Shown: in pieces, positions 1 to 7,952 of the stretch | How positions within the stretch are numbered: the stretch's first letter is position 1 | Layout: each line of letters starts with the position of its first letter | NCBI RefSeq assembly: GCF_004799405.1 | Contig: NZ_SSMW01000152.1 | Location: 1-52,730 of the forward strand | DNA from: Bradyrhizobium sp. | GTDB taxonomy: Bacteria; Pseudomonadota; Alphaproteobacteria; Rhizobiales; Xanthobacteraceae | Direction: 5' to 3' | DNA length: 52,730 nucleotides | Translations under genes and position numbers: made by a program | Notes under the pieces: generated by a model | Told to the model about the DNA's origin: nothing | What the model saw: only the letters and a program-made list of their open reading frames with translations | Databases searched by the model: none

Positions 1-33
1 TGGCTGACGGAGCGGAAGCATGGCTCGGCTTCG

Positions 34-1431
34 TCACAGCGCCTTGACGATGTTCTCGGTCATCTTCTTGGCGTCGCCGAGCAGCATCATGGTGTTGTCG
101 CGATAGAACAACGGATTGTCGATGCCGGCATAACCTGACGCCAGCGAGCGCTTGATGAACATCACGGTGCCGGCCTTCCAGACCTGCAGCACCGGCATGC
201 CGTAGATCGGCGAGGTCTTGTCCTCTTCGGCGGCCGGGTTGGTGACGTCGTTGGCGCCGATCACGAAGGCGACGTCGGCCTGGGCGAATTCCGAATTGAT
301 GTCCTCAAGCTCGAACACCTCGTCATAGGGCACATTGGCTTCGGCGAGCAGCACGTTCATGTGGCCGGGCATGCGGCCGGCGACGGGATGGATAGCGTAT
401 TTGACCTCGACGCCTTCCTTCTTGAGCCGGTCTGCCATCTCGCGCAGCGCATGCTGTGCCTGCGCCACCGCCATGCCATAGCCGGGCACGATGATGACCT
501 TCTGCGCATTCTTCATGATGAAGGCAGCGTCATCCGCCGAGCCGAGTTTCACCGGACGCACTTCGGCACCGGCGCCGCCCGCGGCTGCCGTCTCGCCGCC
601 GAAGCCGCCGAGGATCACCGAGATGAAGGAGCGGTTCATGGCGTGGCACATGATGTAGGACAGGATCGCGCCGGATGAACCCACCAGCGCACCGGTGATG
701 ATCAGCGCCGAATTGCCGAGCGTGAAGCCGATGCCGGCGGCCGCCCAGCCGGAATACGAGTTCAGCATCGAGATCACCACCGGCATGTCGGCGCCGCCGA
801 TCGGGATGATCAGGAGCGCGCCGAGGGCGAGTGCAATGATGGTGATCAGCCAGAAGTCGAGCGCGGCGCCCGATAATACGAGGCCGACGATGAACACCAC
901 CAGCGCTATGCCGAGCGCGATGTTGATGATGTGACGCGCCGGCAGGATGATCGGCGCGCCGCTCATGCGCCCCGAAAGCTTCAGGAACGCGATCACCGAA
1001 CCGGTAAAGGTCAGCGCGCCGATGGCGACGCCGAGCGACATTTCAACGAGGCTTTGCGGATGGATATGGCCAGGCGTGCCGATATCGAAGGCCTCGGGCG
1101 CGTAGAACGCACCGGCCGCGACCAGCACCGCGGCCATGCCGACCAGCGAGTGAAACGCCGCGACCAGTTCCGGCATCGAGGTCATCGGCACCCGGCGCGC
1201 GATCACAGCACCAATGCTGCCGCCGATGGCAACGCCGAGAACGACCAACAGCCAGCCGATGCCGTCGGCCGGCGAATGCGCGGCGAGCGTGGTCGCCACC
1301 GCGATCGCCATGCCGATCATGCCGAGGAAGTTGCCCCGGCGGGATGACGCCGGACTTGACAGCCCGCGCAGCGACAGGATGAACAGCACGCCGGCGACGA
1401 GGTATAAAACCGCAGCAAGATTGGCGCTCAT
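34..1431 (-). CDS. pntB: NAD(P) transhydrogenase subunit beta
   Basis: This 465-residue protein is the beta subunit of the proton-translocating transhydrogenase, which uses the proton gradient to reduce NADP with NADH at the inner membrane. Its N-terminal half is a series of hydrophobic membrane segments. The C-terminal ~180 residues form the soluble NADP(H)-binding domain III, with the typical stretch KVIIVPGYGMAVAQAQH near residue 313 and GANDVTNPAA near 394. The length is normal for the family. It is the last gene of a three-gene minus-strand operon and starts 43 nt after pntAB. The three-polypeptide arrangement is usual in alphaproteobacteria. Identification is secure. Confidence 0.97.
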   Translation of the reverse strand: MSANLAAVLYLVAGVLFILSLRGLSSPASSRRGNFLGMIGMAIAVATTLAAHSPADGIGWLLVVLGVAIGGSIGAVIARRVPMTSMPELVAAFHSLVGMAAVLVAAGAFYAPEAFDIGTPGHIHPQSLVEMSLGVAIGALTFTGSVIAFLKLSGRMSGAPIILPARHIINIALGIALVVFIVGLVLSGAALDFWLITIIALALGALLIIPIGGADMPVVISMLNSYSGWAAAGIGFTLGNSALIITGALVGSSGAILSYIMCHAMNRSFISVILGGFGGETAAAGGAGAEVRPVKLGSADDAAFIMKNAQKVIIVPGYGMAVAQAQHALREMADRLKKEGVEVKYAIHPVAGRMPGHMNVLLAEANVPYDEVFELEDINSEFAQADVAFVIGANDVTNPAAEEDKTSPIYGMPVLQVWKAGTVMFIKRSLASGYAGIDNPLFYRDNTMMLLGDAKKMTENIVKAL

Positions 1432-1474
1432 CTAGAGGCCCCCATTGTCTTCGTCACCACGAGGTGCACACCGC

Positions 1475-1792
1475 TTACTTCTTTTTCTTCTGGTACATCG
1501 CCAGCATGCGCTGGGTCACCAGAAAGCCGCCGAAAATATTTACCGATGCAAAGATCAGCGCCACGAAGCCGAAGCCGCGCGCCCATGCTCCGCCGCTGCC
1601 GACCATCGCGACGCCAACCGCGAGCAGCGCGCCGACCACGATCACCGAAGAGATCGCGTTGGTCACCGACATCAGCGGCGTATGCAGCGCAGGGGTTACC
1701 GACCACACCACGAAATAGCCGACAAATACGGCGAGCACGAAAATCGAGAGCCGGAACACGAAGGGATCGACGGCCTGCGCGATATGATCCAT
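1475..1792 (-). CDS. pntAB: NAD(P) transhydrogenase subunit alpha part 2
   Basis: This 105-residue membrane protein corresponds to the C-terminal membrane part of the fused PntA of enterobacteria. It has three or four hydrophobic segments (for example FVFRLSIFVLAVFVGYFVVW near residues 10-30) and a lysine-rich end. I chose the ATG at 1792, which gives MDHIAQAVDPF, because the longer open frame upstream runs into the end of pntAA and has no family-like sequence. It lies 11 nt after pntAA and before pntB, so the three are almost certainly co-transcribed. Confidence 0.93.
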   Translation of the reverse strand: MDHIAQAVDPFVFRLSIFVLAVFVGYFVVWSVTPALHTPLMSVTNAISSVIVVGALLAVGVAMVGSGGAWARGFGFVALIFASVNIFGGFLVTQRMLAMYQKKKK

Positions 1793-1803
1793 GACGGCTC
1801 TCC

Positions 1804-2931
1804 TTATGCTTTCGGCTGGAAGTTCGGATGAATGACCGCGCCGTCTTTGGTGAGCGCGGTGGCCTTGACCAATTCGTCGTCCCATTTCACGTCGAGTGCC
1901 TTGGTCGACTTGTCGACCAGCGTCTCGATAAAGGAAAAAAGATTGCGCGCGTAAAGGCTCGAAGCCGAGGCCGCAACGCGGCCGGCGACGTTGGTGTAAC
2001 CGACGATCTTGATGCCGCCGACATCGGCAACCTCGCCGGCCCGGGCGCCCTCGACATTGCCGCCGCGCTCGACCGCCAGATCGACCAGCACCGAACCGGG
2101 CTTCATCGACTTCACCATCTCGGCGGTGACGAGGCGCGGCGCGGGCCGGCCCGGGATCAGCGCGGTCGTGATGATGATGTCCTGCTTCTTGATGTGCTCG
2201 GCGGTGAGCGCCGCCTGCTTGGCCTGGTACTCCTTGGACATTTCCTTGGCGTAGCCGCCGGCAGTTTCAGCCTGCTTGAATTCCTCATCCTCGACCGCGA
2301 GGAATTTGGCGCCAAGACTTTCGACCTGCTCCTTCACCGCGGGCCGCACGTCGGTCGCGGTGACGACGGCGCCAAGCCGCCGCGCGGTCGCGATCGCCTG
2401 CAGGCCGGCCACGCCGACGCCCATCACGAACACCTTGGCCGCCGGGACGGTGCCTGCCGCCGTCATCATCATCGGAAAGGCGCGACCGAAGGCTTCCGCC
2501 GCCTCGATCACCGCGCGATAGCCGGCCAGATTGGCCTGGCTCGAAAGCACGTCCATCACCTGCGCGCGCGTGATGCGCGGCATCAATTCCATCGCGAACG
2601 CCGAGATACCGGCATCCGCCATCGCCTTTAGCGCCGCGTCGTTGCCATATGGATCCATGATGGCGATGACCAGCGCGCCGCGCTTGTAGTTGGCAAGTTC
2701 GGAAGACTCAGGGCGCTTCACCTTGATGACGATGTCGGCGTCTTTCAGCGCATCGGCGCTGACGACGGCACCGGCCGCGGTGAATTCCGAATCCGGCAGG
2801 CCCGACTTGATGCCGGCGCCGGGCTCGACGGCGATATCGACGCCGAGCGCCCTGAATTTCTTCACCGTGTCGGGCGAAGCCGCGACCCTGGGCTCGGAAG
2901 GATCGATTTCCTTGGCAACGGCAATCTTCAT
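1804..2931 (-). CDS. pntAA: NAD(P) transhydrogenase subunit alpha part 1
   Basis: This 375-residue soluble subunit binds NAD(H) (domain I of transhydrogenase) and resembles alanine dehydrogenase. The opening MKIAVAKEIDPSEPRVAASP is typical. The nucleotide-binding glycine motif GVGVAGLQAI starts near residue 171, followed by VVTATDVRPAVKEQ. I chose the ATG at 2931 because a strong GGAGG ribosome site lies just before it, and the longer frame would add 12 residues with no family match. It is first in the pntAA-pntAB-pntB operon. The oxidase subunit IV gene lies 134 nt upstream on the same strand. Confidence 0.96.
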   Translation of the reverse strand: MKIAVAKEIDPSEPRVAASPDTVKKFRALGVDIAVEPGAGIKSGLPDSEFTAAGAVVSADALKDADIVIKVKRPESSELANYKRGALVIAIMDPYGNDAALKAMADAGISAFAMELMPRITRAQVMDVLSSQANLAGYRAVIEAAEAFGRAFPMMMTAAGTVPAAKVFVMGVGVAGLQAIATARRLGAVVTATDVRPAVKEQVESLGAKFLAVEDEEFKQAETAGGYAKEMSKEYQAKQAALTAEHIKKQDIIITTALIPGRPAPRLVTAEMVKSMKPGSVLVDLAVERGGNVEGARAGEVADVGGIKIVGYTNVAGRVAASASSLYARNLFSFIETLVDKSTKALDVKWDDELVKATALTKDGAVIHPNFQPKA

Positions 2932-3065
2932 GGGGCCTCCGGCGGCGCGAGGCACGCGCGCGAGCAAACTAGCGCTTTTTGCGGAAAGATCGATACCGGT
3001 TTTGCGGCCGGCCTCGCGGGCAATTGTTCGAATCGCGCCTTTGGGCGGCGGCGACCGGCAATGGA

Positions 3066-3218
3066 TCAGGTCAGGAAAAACGCCATCAAGGCGAGGATCA
3101 CGACGACGGTGCCGGTGCCGTATTTCACCAGCTTGATGAACCCTTCATAAGTCTGCTCATGGGCCACGTAATCGTTGCCGTCCGCGGTGGTGTAGGCGAC
3201 TTCGCTATGCTCTGCCAT
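3066..3218 (-). CDS. aa3-type cytochrome c oxidase subunit IV (small)
   Basis: This 50-residue protein begins MAEHSEVAYTTADGNDYVAH and ends in one hydrophobic helix, VVVILALMAFFLT. A short acidic/aromatic head (EQTYEGFIKLVKYGT) before a single C-terminal membrane span is the pattern of the small bacterial aa3 oxidase subunit IV family (COX4_pro_2). That subunit is an accessory chain packed against subunits I and III. A GGGGAGAA ribosome site precedes the ATG. No other oxidase subunits are near. It precedes the transhydrogenase operon on the same strand, so it may share or precede its promoter. Confidence 0.85.
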   Translation of the reverse strand: MAEHSEVAYTTADGNDYVAHEQTYEGFIKLVKYGTGTVVVILALMAFFLT

Positions 3219-3317
3219 CGTTCTCCCCGGTCAATGCTCACATCCGGCGTGGAATTACCGCAATCGCGATAAGAGAGCAACGGCGATGCAGCATTTGGAC
3301 GCCGGCTGCACAGCTAT

Positions 3318-3719
3318 TCAGGAGCTCTCGGACGGCCAGTTGTCCCTGATCCAGCGCGTCAGGCTTTCTTCGCTCACTTCGCCGGCCGCAAGTGCAAGGA
3401 TGATGGACGTGGACTGCGCGGGGTTGGGGTCGAAAGCAACACCGTTCTTGAGCAGAAAACCCATCATGGCCATGAAGGCGATGCGCTTATTGCCGTCGAC
3501 GAAGGCGTGATTTTTCGCCAGCCCAAATGCATAGGCTGCCGCCAGTTCAGCCATGTCTGACTGTTCATAGCGCCATTTGTTGATCGGACGTTCGAGCGCT
3601 GATCGCAGCATGCCTTCGTCGCGCAAGCCGGGTGCCCCGCCGAAGCGACGCAGTTGACGGCTATGGATTGCGATGGCTTGCTCATAGGTGATCCAACGCG
3701 GCTCTTTCGGCTCGCTCAC
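3318..3719 (-). CDS. doc: Death-on-curing (Doc/Fic) family toxin
   Basis: This 133-residue protein carries the Doc/Fic active-site motif HAFVDGNKR at residues 71-79, with catalytic His and the anion-binding GNK. The N-terminal ITYEQAIAIHSRQL and GAPGLRDEGMLRSALERP are also characteristic. Doc enzymes phosphorylate EF-Tu and stop translation. The start is GTG at 3719, with a GGAG ribosome site 7-8 nt upstream. It follows the antitoxin gene by 11 nt, the usual order for a toxin made after its antitoxin. All key residues look intact, so it should be active unless held by its partner. Confidence 0.92.
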   Translation of the reverse strand: MSEPKEPRWITYEQAIAIHSRQLRRFGGAPGLRDEGMLRSALERPINKWRYEQSDMAELAAAYAFGLAKNHAFVDGNKRIAFMAMMGFLLKNGVAFDPNPAQSTSIILALAAGEVSEESLTRWIRDNWPSESS

Positions 3720-3730
3720 GTCTGCTCCGT

Positions 3731-3955
3731 CTATTTTGCAAGCGCCGCGAGCGTATCGCGGTACTTGTCCATAATCTGGTCTGCGATCTCCATGGTCTTC
3801 TCGAAATCGGGATCGTAAGGCATCGCCTGAAATCCACCTCCGGCAAGTTCGGTAATGTGCAGTTCCTGACCCCGCTTGAGATCGAGCCGCTGCATCAATT
3901 CACGAGGCAATAGCAAGCCATCGGAATTACCGATTTTCTTGATTTCTATTTTCAT
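3731..3955 (-). CDS. AbrB/MazE-type antitoxin
   Basis: This 74-residue protein has an N-terminal swapped-hairpin DNA-binding domain of AbrB/MazE type (KIEIKKIGNSDGLLLPRELM, then LDLKRGQELHITEL). A C-terminal tail (DPDFEKTMEIADQIMDKYRDTLAALAK) probably wraps the toxin. I chose the ATG at 3955 because the longer frame would add 21 residues encoded inside the palindromic operator. The gene precedes doc by 11 nt. It most likely represses its own operon through the palindrome at 3988-4027. The partner is AbrB-like rather than the classical Phd. Confidence 0.88.
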   Translation of the reverse strand: MKIEIKKIGNSDGLLLPRELMQRLDLKRGQELHITELAGGGFQAMPYDPDFEKTMEIADQIMDKYRDTLAALAK

Positions 3956-3987
3956 GGTCTGTTCTCCCTCGCGTGTGGCACGAAATG

Positions 3988-4027
3988 TCAAAGGGTATGT
4001 TATACATCTGTATAACATACCCTTTGA
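3988..4027. promoter_or_regulatory. Perfect palindromic operator of the toxin-antitoxin operon
   Basis: Two perfectly complementary 18-nt arms (3988-4005 and 4010-4027) are separated by the 4-nt spacer ATCT. The arms read TCAAAGGGTATGTTATAC and its complement. It ends 33 nt before the antitoxin ATG, where a repressor would block the promoter. AbrB-type antitoxins autoregulate this way, so I infer it is their operator. Confidence 0.75.
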
Positions 4028-4038
4028 GTGCGTTCAAC

Positions 4039-4053
4039 ATCTGTAATACAGAT
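4039..4053. promoter_or_regulatory. Second short palindrome upstream of the toxin-antitoxin operon
   Basis: The palindrome ATCTG-TAATA-CAGAT lies 11 nt beyond the main operator. It shares the core ACATCTGTA with the centre of the main palindrome, which suggests a second binding site for the same regulator. It sits just past the end of the oligopeptidase gene. Confidence 0.45.
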
Positions 4054-4056
4054 TAT

Positions 4057-5901
4057 TTAGCCCATATTCTCCAGCTCATCGATCATCCCGGCGATCACCG
4101 ACAGCCCGCCATCCCAGAATTCGGGATCCTTGGCATCGAGGCCGAACGGTTTGAGCAACTCGGAATAGTGCTTGGTGCCGCCGGCGGCCAGCATCGCCAG
4201 GTAGCGCTCGACGAATCCGTCCGACGCGTGCTCGTAGACCGCATAGAGCGAGTTCACCAGGCAATCGCCGAACGCATAGGCGTAGACGTAGAACGGCGAA
4301 TGGATGAAATGCGGAATATACATCCAGAGATTCTCGTAGCCCGGCTTGATGTCGATCGCCGGCCCGAGGCTCTCGCTCTGCACGCCGAGCCAGATTTCGC
4401 CGATGCGCTTTGCCGTCAACTCGCCGCTGCGCCGCTCGGTGTGGACGGCTCGCTCGAATGAATAGAACGCGATCTGCCGCACCACGGTGTTGATCATGTC
4501 CTCGACCTTTCCGGCGAGCAGCGCCTGGCGCTGCCGGACGCTGCCGGTCTGCGCCAACAGCCGCTTGAAAGTCAGCATCTCGCCGAACACGCTGGCGGTC
4601 TCGGCAAGCGTCAGCGGCGTCGGCGCCATCAGCGCGCCGTTCTTTGCCGCCAATACCTGATGCACACCGTGGCCGAGTTCATGCGCGAGTGTCATCACGT
4701 CGCGCGGCTTGCCCTGATAGTTCATCAAAACATAGGGGTGCGCCGAGGGCGTGGTGGGATGCGAGAACGCACCCGGCGCCTTGCCGGGCCGCACCGGCGC
4801 ATCGATCCAGCGATCGGTGAAAAACCGCTCGGCGATGTCGGCCATTTCGGGCGAGAACCCGCGGTAGGCCGTCAGCACCATGTTCTTGGCGTCGGGCCAG
4901 CCGATGCTGCCGGTGGCGGCAAACGGCAGGGGCGCATTGCGATCCCAATGCGCGAGTTTCTTCTTCTTGAACCAGCCCGCCTTCAGCCGGTAATAGCGAT
5001 GCGACAGCCGCGGATAGGCGGCGCGGACCGAGCCTACCAGCGCATCGACAACCTCACGCTCGACGCGATTGGCCAGATGCCGCGAATCCGCGACGTCCTC
5101 GAAACCGCGCCAGCGGTCGGAAATTTCCTTGTCCTTGGCGAGCGTATTGGTGATGAGCGCAAACGTACGCTCGTTGGCCTTGAAGGTTTTCGCCAACGCC
5201 TGTGCGGCCGCCTTGCGTTTTCCCGGCGCGCGGTCCTGCAGCAGGTTCAGCGTCGGCTCGATCGCCAGGTCGCGGCCCGAGACCCCAAAGCGCAGGCCCG
5301 AGATGGTTTGATCGAACAACCGGTTCCAGGCGGTATAGCCGCTCTGGGATTTCTCGTGAAACAGCTGCTCGACGCGATCCTCGAGCTGATACGGCTTGTC
5401 CTTGCGCAGATCCTCGATCCACGGGCGATAATGTCCGAGTTCGGGCGTTTGCATCGCGCGCTCGATCACGGCGTCATCGATGCGGTTGAACTCGAGCGCA
5501 AAGAACAATAGGTGCACCGACGCCATCGTCAGCCGCTCGGAAACGTCGCCGTAGAATTTCGAGATCGCGGGATCGACGCTGTCGCCGGCATGAACCAACC
5601 CGGAATAGGATCCGAGACGCCCGGCGAGATCGTCGATCGTCTCGTAGCGCCTGACCGCCTCGGCGAGCCACTTTCCGCCGCCCTCCTTGCCCGCCTGCTC
5701 CGCCAGCTTGCCCTTGTAGTCGGTCTCAAACGCGACGCATTCTGCGTCCATCTTGTCGAGGTCGCGCGCAACTTCCGGCGCGTCGATACCGGAATAGAGG
5801 TCGCCCAGGTTCCATTCCGGCAGCTTCCCGGTCCTGGTCTTGACGTTTGATTTGCGTTTGGCCGCCGGTTTGCGGGATGCCGATGAGGAGCGCGAGGTCA
5901 T
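4057..5901 (-). CDS. pepF: Oligoendopeptidase F family M3 metallopeptidase
   Basis: This 614-residue protein is a zinc metallopeptidase of family M3 that degrades short peptides in the cytoplasm. The zinc motif HELGH lies in TLAHELGHGVHQ near residue 405, with the third ligand glutamate in TLAETASVFGEML about 25 residues later. The length (about 600) and the C-terminal PGYENLWMYIPHFIHSPFYVYAYAFG fit the PepF/M3B branch. The N-terminus is basic and Ser/Lys-rich, with no signal peptide. It is transcribed away from the response regulator, across a ~150-nt gap that holds a CtrA-like box. Confidence 0.93.
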   Translation of the reverse strand: MTSRSSSASRKPAAKRKSNVKTRTGKLPEWNLGDLYSGIDAPEVARDLDKMDAECVAFETDYKGKLAEQAGKEGGGKWLAEAVRRYETIDDLAGRLGSYSGLVHAGDSVDPAISKFYGDVSERLTMASVHLLFFALEFNRIDDAVIERAMQTPELGHYRPWIEDLRKDKPYQLEDRVEQLFHEKSQSGYTAWNRLFDQTISGLRFGVSGRDLAIEPTLNLLQDRAPGKRKAAAQALAKTFKANERTFALITNTLAKDKEISDRWRGFEDVADSRHLANRVEREVVDALVGSVRAAYPRLSHRYYRLKAGWFKKKKLAHWDRNAPLPFAATGSIGWPDAKNMVLTAYRGFSPEMADIAERFFTDRWIDAPVRPGKAPGAFSHPTTPSAHPYVLMNYQGKPRDVMTLAHELGHGVHQVLAAKNGALMAPTPLTLAETASVFGEMLTFKRLLAQTGSVRQRQALLAGKVEDMINTVVRQIAFYSFERAVHTERRSGELTAKRIGEIWLGVQSESLGPAIDIKPGYENLWMYIPHFIHSPFYVYAYAFGDCLVNSLYAVYEHASDGFVERYLAMLAAGGTKHYSELLKPFGLDAKDPEFWDGGLSVIAGMIDELENMG

Positions 5902-5975
5902 CTTGTTCGAACCTGTCTATGCGTATCAACCTGAAAGACAGCTACCGCCGCAGCACGGTAGCGGAACGTCAACGT

Positions 5976-5990
5976 TTAAGCGGGTGTTAA
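5976..5990. promoter_or_regulatory. Candidate CtrA box (TTAA-N7-TTAA)
   Basis: The sequence TTAA-GCGGGTG-TTAA matches the alphaproteobacterial CtrA consensus exactly. It lies 60 nt before the ATG of the sigma-54 response regulator and 75 nt before the divergent oligopeptidase start. Exact full-length sites are rare by chance in DNA this GC-rich. Binding is inferred, not shown. Confidence 0.55.
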
Positions 5991-6049
5991 TCGGCATCAG
6001 CCAGAGTGCCCCGATTCGAGACAGATAGTTGTAAGGTGTGGGGAATGCC

Positions 6050-7555
6050 ATGGCTGCCAGCATTTTGATTGCCGATGACGATGCGGTGGCGCGCCGCCTG
6101 GTCGAAAACATGGTGCAGAAATCCGGCTATGAGACGCTCGTCGTCGATAGCGGCGACGCGGCCCTTGCCATGCTGACCGCGCCGGACGCACCGGCGATCG
6201 ATGCCCTGGTGCTCGATCTGGTGATGCCCGGCCTCGACGGCATGGGCGTGCTGGCAAAAATCCGCGAGGCCGGCCTCAACATCCCCGTCATCGTGCAGAC
6301 CGCGCATGGCGGCATCGACAATGTGATATCGGCGATGCGCGCCGGCGCCCAGGATTTCGTGGTCAAGCCGGTCGGCATCGAGCGGCTGCAGGTGTCGCTG
6401 CGCAATGCGCTCAATGCCAGCGCGCTGAAGGGCGAACTGCAGCGCATCCGGCACAGCCGCGAAGGCAAGTTGACCTTTGCCGACATCATCACCCGCAGCG
6501 AGGCGATGGCGGGCGTGCTCAAGACGGCGCAAAAGGCCGCCGCCTCCACGATTCCGGTGCTGGTCGAAGGCGAATCCGGCGTCGGCAAGGAACTGTTCGC
6601 ACGCGCCATCCACGGCAGCGGCGAGCGCAAATCAAAACCGTTCGTTGCAGTCAATTGCGGCGCGATCCCCGACAATCTCGTGGAGTCGATCCTGTTCGGT
6701 CACGAGAAAGGCGCCTTCACCGGCGCCACCGAACGCCACATGGGCAAATTCGTCGAAGCCTCCGGCGGCACGCTGTTCCTCGACGAAGTCTCGGAATTGC
6801 CGCTGGCAGCCCAGGTGAAGCTGCTTCGCGCGCTGCAGGAAGGCGCGGTCGAGGCGGTGGGCGGGCGCAAGCCGGTGAAAGTCGACGTCCGCATCATTTC
6901 CGCGACCAACCGCAAACTGCTCGACCGAGTCAAAAGCGGGCAATTCCGGGAAGATCTGTTCTATCGCCTCCATGTCTTGCCGCTGACGATTCCGCCCCTG
7001 CGGATGCGACGCGAAGACATCCCACACCTGCTGCGGCATTTCCTGGCGAGATTTTGCGCCGAGGAAAACCGCCCCATTACCGGCATCAGCGGCGAGGCGA
7101 TGGCGCTGTTGTCGCAACTCGAGTGGCCCGGCAATATCCGCCAGCTTGAAAACGCGGTCTATCGCGCCGTGGTCATGAGCGACAGCGACCAACTCGGGGT
7201 GACGGATTTCCCGCAGGCCGCGGCGCAATCGTCCCCGGCACACCACCAGCATGGCGAGCCGCTGATCGTCGAACCTGCCTTCCATTCAACTGCGCCCGCC
7301 ATGGTTTCAGGTAATGAAATACCTATCGCGCCACTCCCCTCCGCCGGCACGCTGGCGATGCTGACGAACACCGGTGAAGTGCGCCCTCTCGAGGAGATGG
7401 AGACCGAGATCATCCGGTTCGCGATCTCGCATTATCGGGGGCAGATGTCCGAGGTCGCGCGCCGATTGAAAATCGGCCGCTCCACGCTTTATCGCAAGCT
7501 CGACGAGGCCGCCGCCGACGATCCGGCCGCCGGCGGAACGAATGAGGCGAGTTGA
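6050..7555 (+). CDS. Sigma-54-dependent response regulator (NtrC family, possibly TacA-like)
   Basis: This 501-residue protein has three parts. A receiver domain (1-120) has acidic pocket D9-D11, phospho-acceptor D56 in LVLDLVMPG and conserved K106. An AAA+ sigma-54 activation domain (~145-380) has Walker A GESGVGK at 174-180, the loop GAFTGA at 221-226 and Walker B TLFLDEV. A C-terminal Fis-type helix-turn-helix (SEVARRLKIGRSTLYRKL) follows a ~70-residue variable linker. It should activate sigma-54 promoters when phosphorylated. I chose ATG 6050; an in-frame GTG at 6038 is possible. No sensor kinase is adjacent. The CtrA-like box upstream and domain plan recall Caulobacter TacA, but orthology is only a suggestion. 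Confidence 0.93.
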   Translation: MAASILIADDDAVARRLVENMVQKSGYETLVVDSGDAALAMLTAPDAPAIDALVLDLVMPGLDGMGVLAKIREAGLNIPVIVQTAHGGIDNVISAMRAGAQDFVVKPVGIERLQVSLRNALNASALKGELQRIRHSREGKLTFADIITRSEAMAGVLKTAQKAAASTIPVLVEGESGVGKELFARAIHGSGERKSKPFVAVNCGAIPDNLVESILFGHEKGAFTGATERHMGKFVEASGGTLFLDEVSELPLAAQVKLLRALQEGAVEAVGGRKPVKVDVRIISATNRKLLDRVKSGQFREDLFYRLHVLPLTIPPLRMRREDIPHLLRHFLARFCAEENRPITGISGEAMALLSQLEWPGNIRQLENAVYRAVVMSDSDQLGVTDFPQAAAQSSPAHHQHGEPLIVEPAFHSTAPAMVSGNEIPIAPLPSAGTLAMLTNTGEVRPLEEMETEIIRFAISHYRGQMSEVARRLKIGRSTLYRKLDEAAADDPAAGGTNEAS

Positions 7556-7952
7556 CGGGAAATGCGCGATTGCGGCCCTGCCATGTCTGAAACCAAGCGG
7601 CTGATGCCACTGGCCTTTTCCGGAACATTTGAACCGTGGCTTGGCGGTGACAGACAAACGGAAAAGCGCGTGGCAAAAGCGCGCATCCGTTGCCAAGAGG
7701 GTGCTTTGAAGTCAGTTTGTCGTGAGTTGCCTCGCGCCGTGCTGGCTGCATGCGGGGGGCGCGTGTATCGTCTTATGATTCATGATGTGCACGCGTAGCG
7801 ATGTTGGAGATCGGAAGCACATTCAGACGCGAACCGATGACGTTGATTGAATGCGCTTTCGAACCGATCAGCCGGCGCTTTGGCGAAAGCTGTGACGGAA
7901 GGTACTCAAGAGCTGTTCCATGCCGGGGCAGTTTCGCCCGAGGGGTGTGACG
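7556..7952. other. Intergenic region before the L,D-transpeptidase gene
   Basis: About 400 nt without a convincing gene. A plus-strand open frame (7562-7798, 78 codons) has no recognisable sequence and no ribosome site. The region presumably holds the promoter of the downstream L,D-transpeptidase, but I could not pick clear -35/-10 boxes. I also see no clear terminator for the response regulator. Confidence 0.4.
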
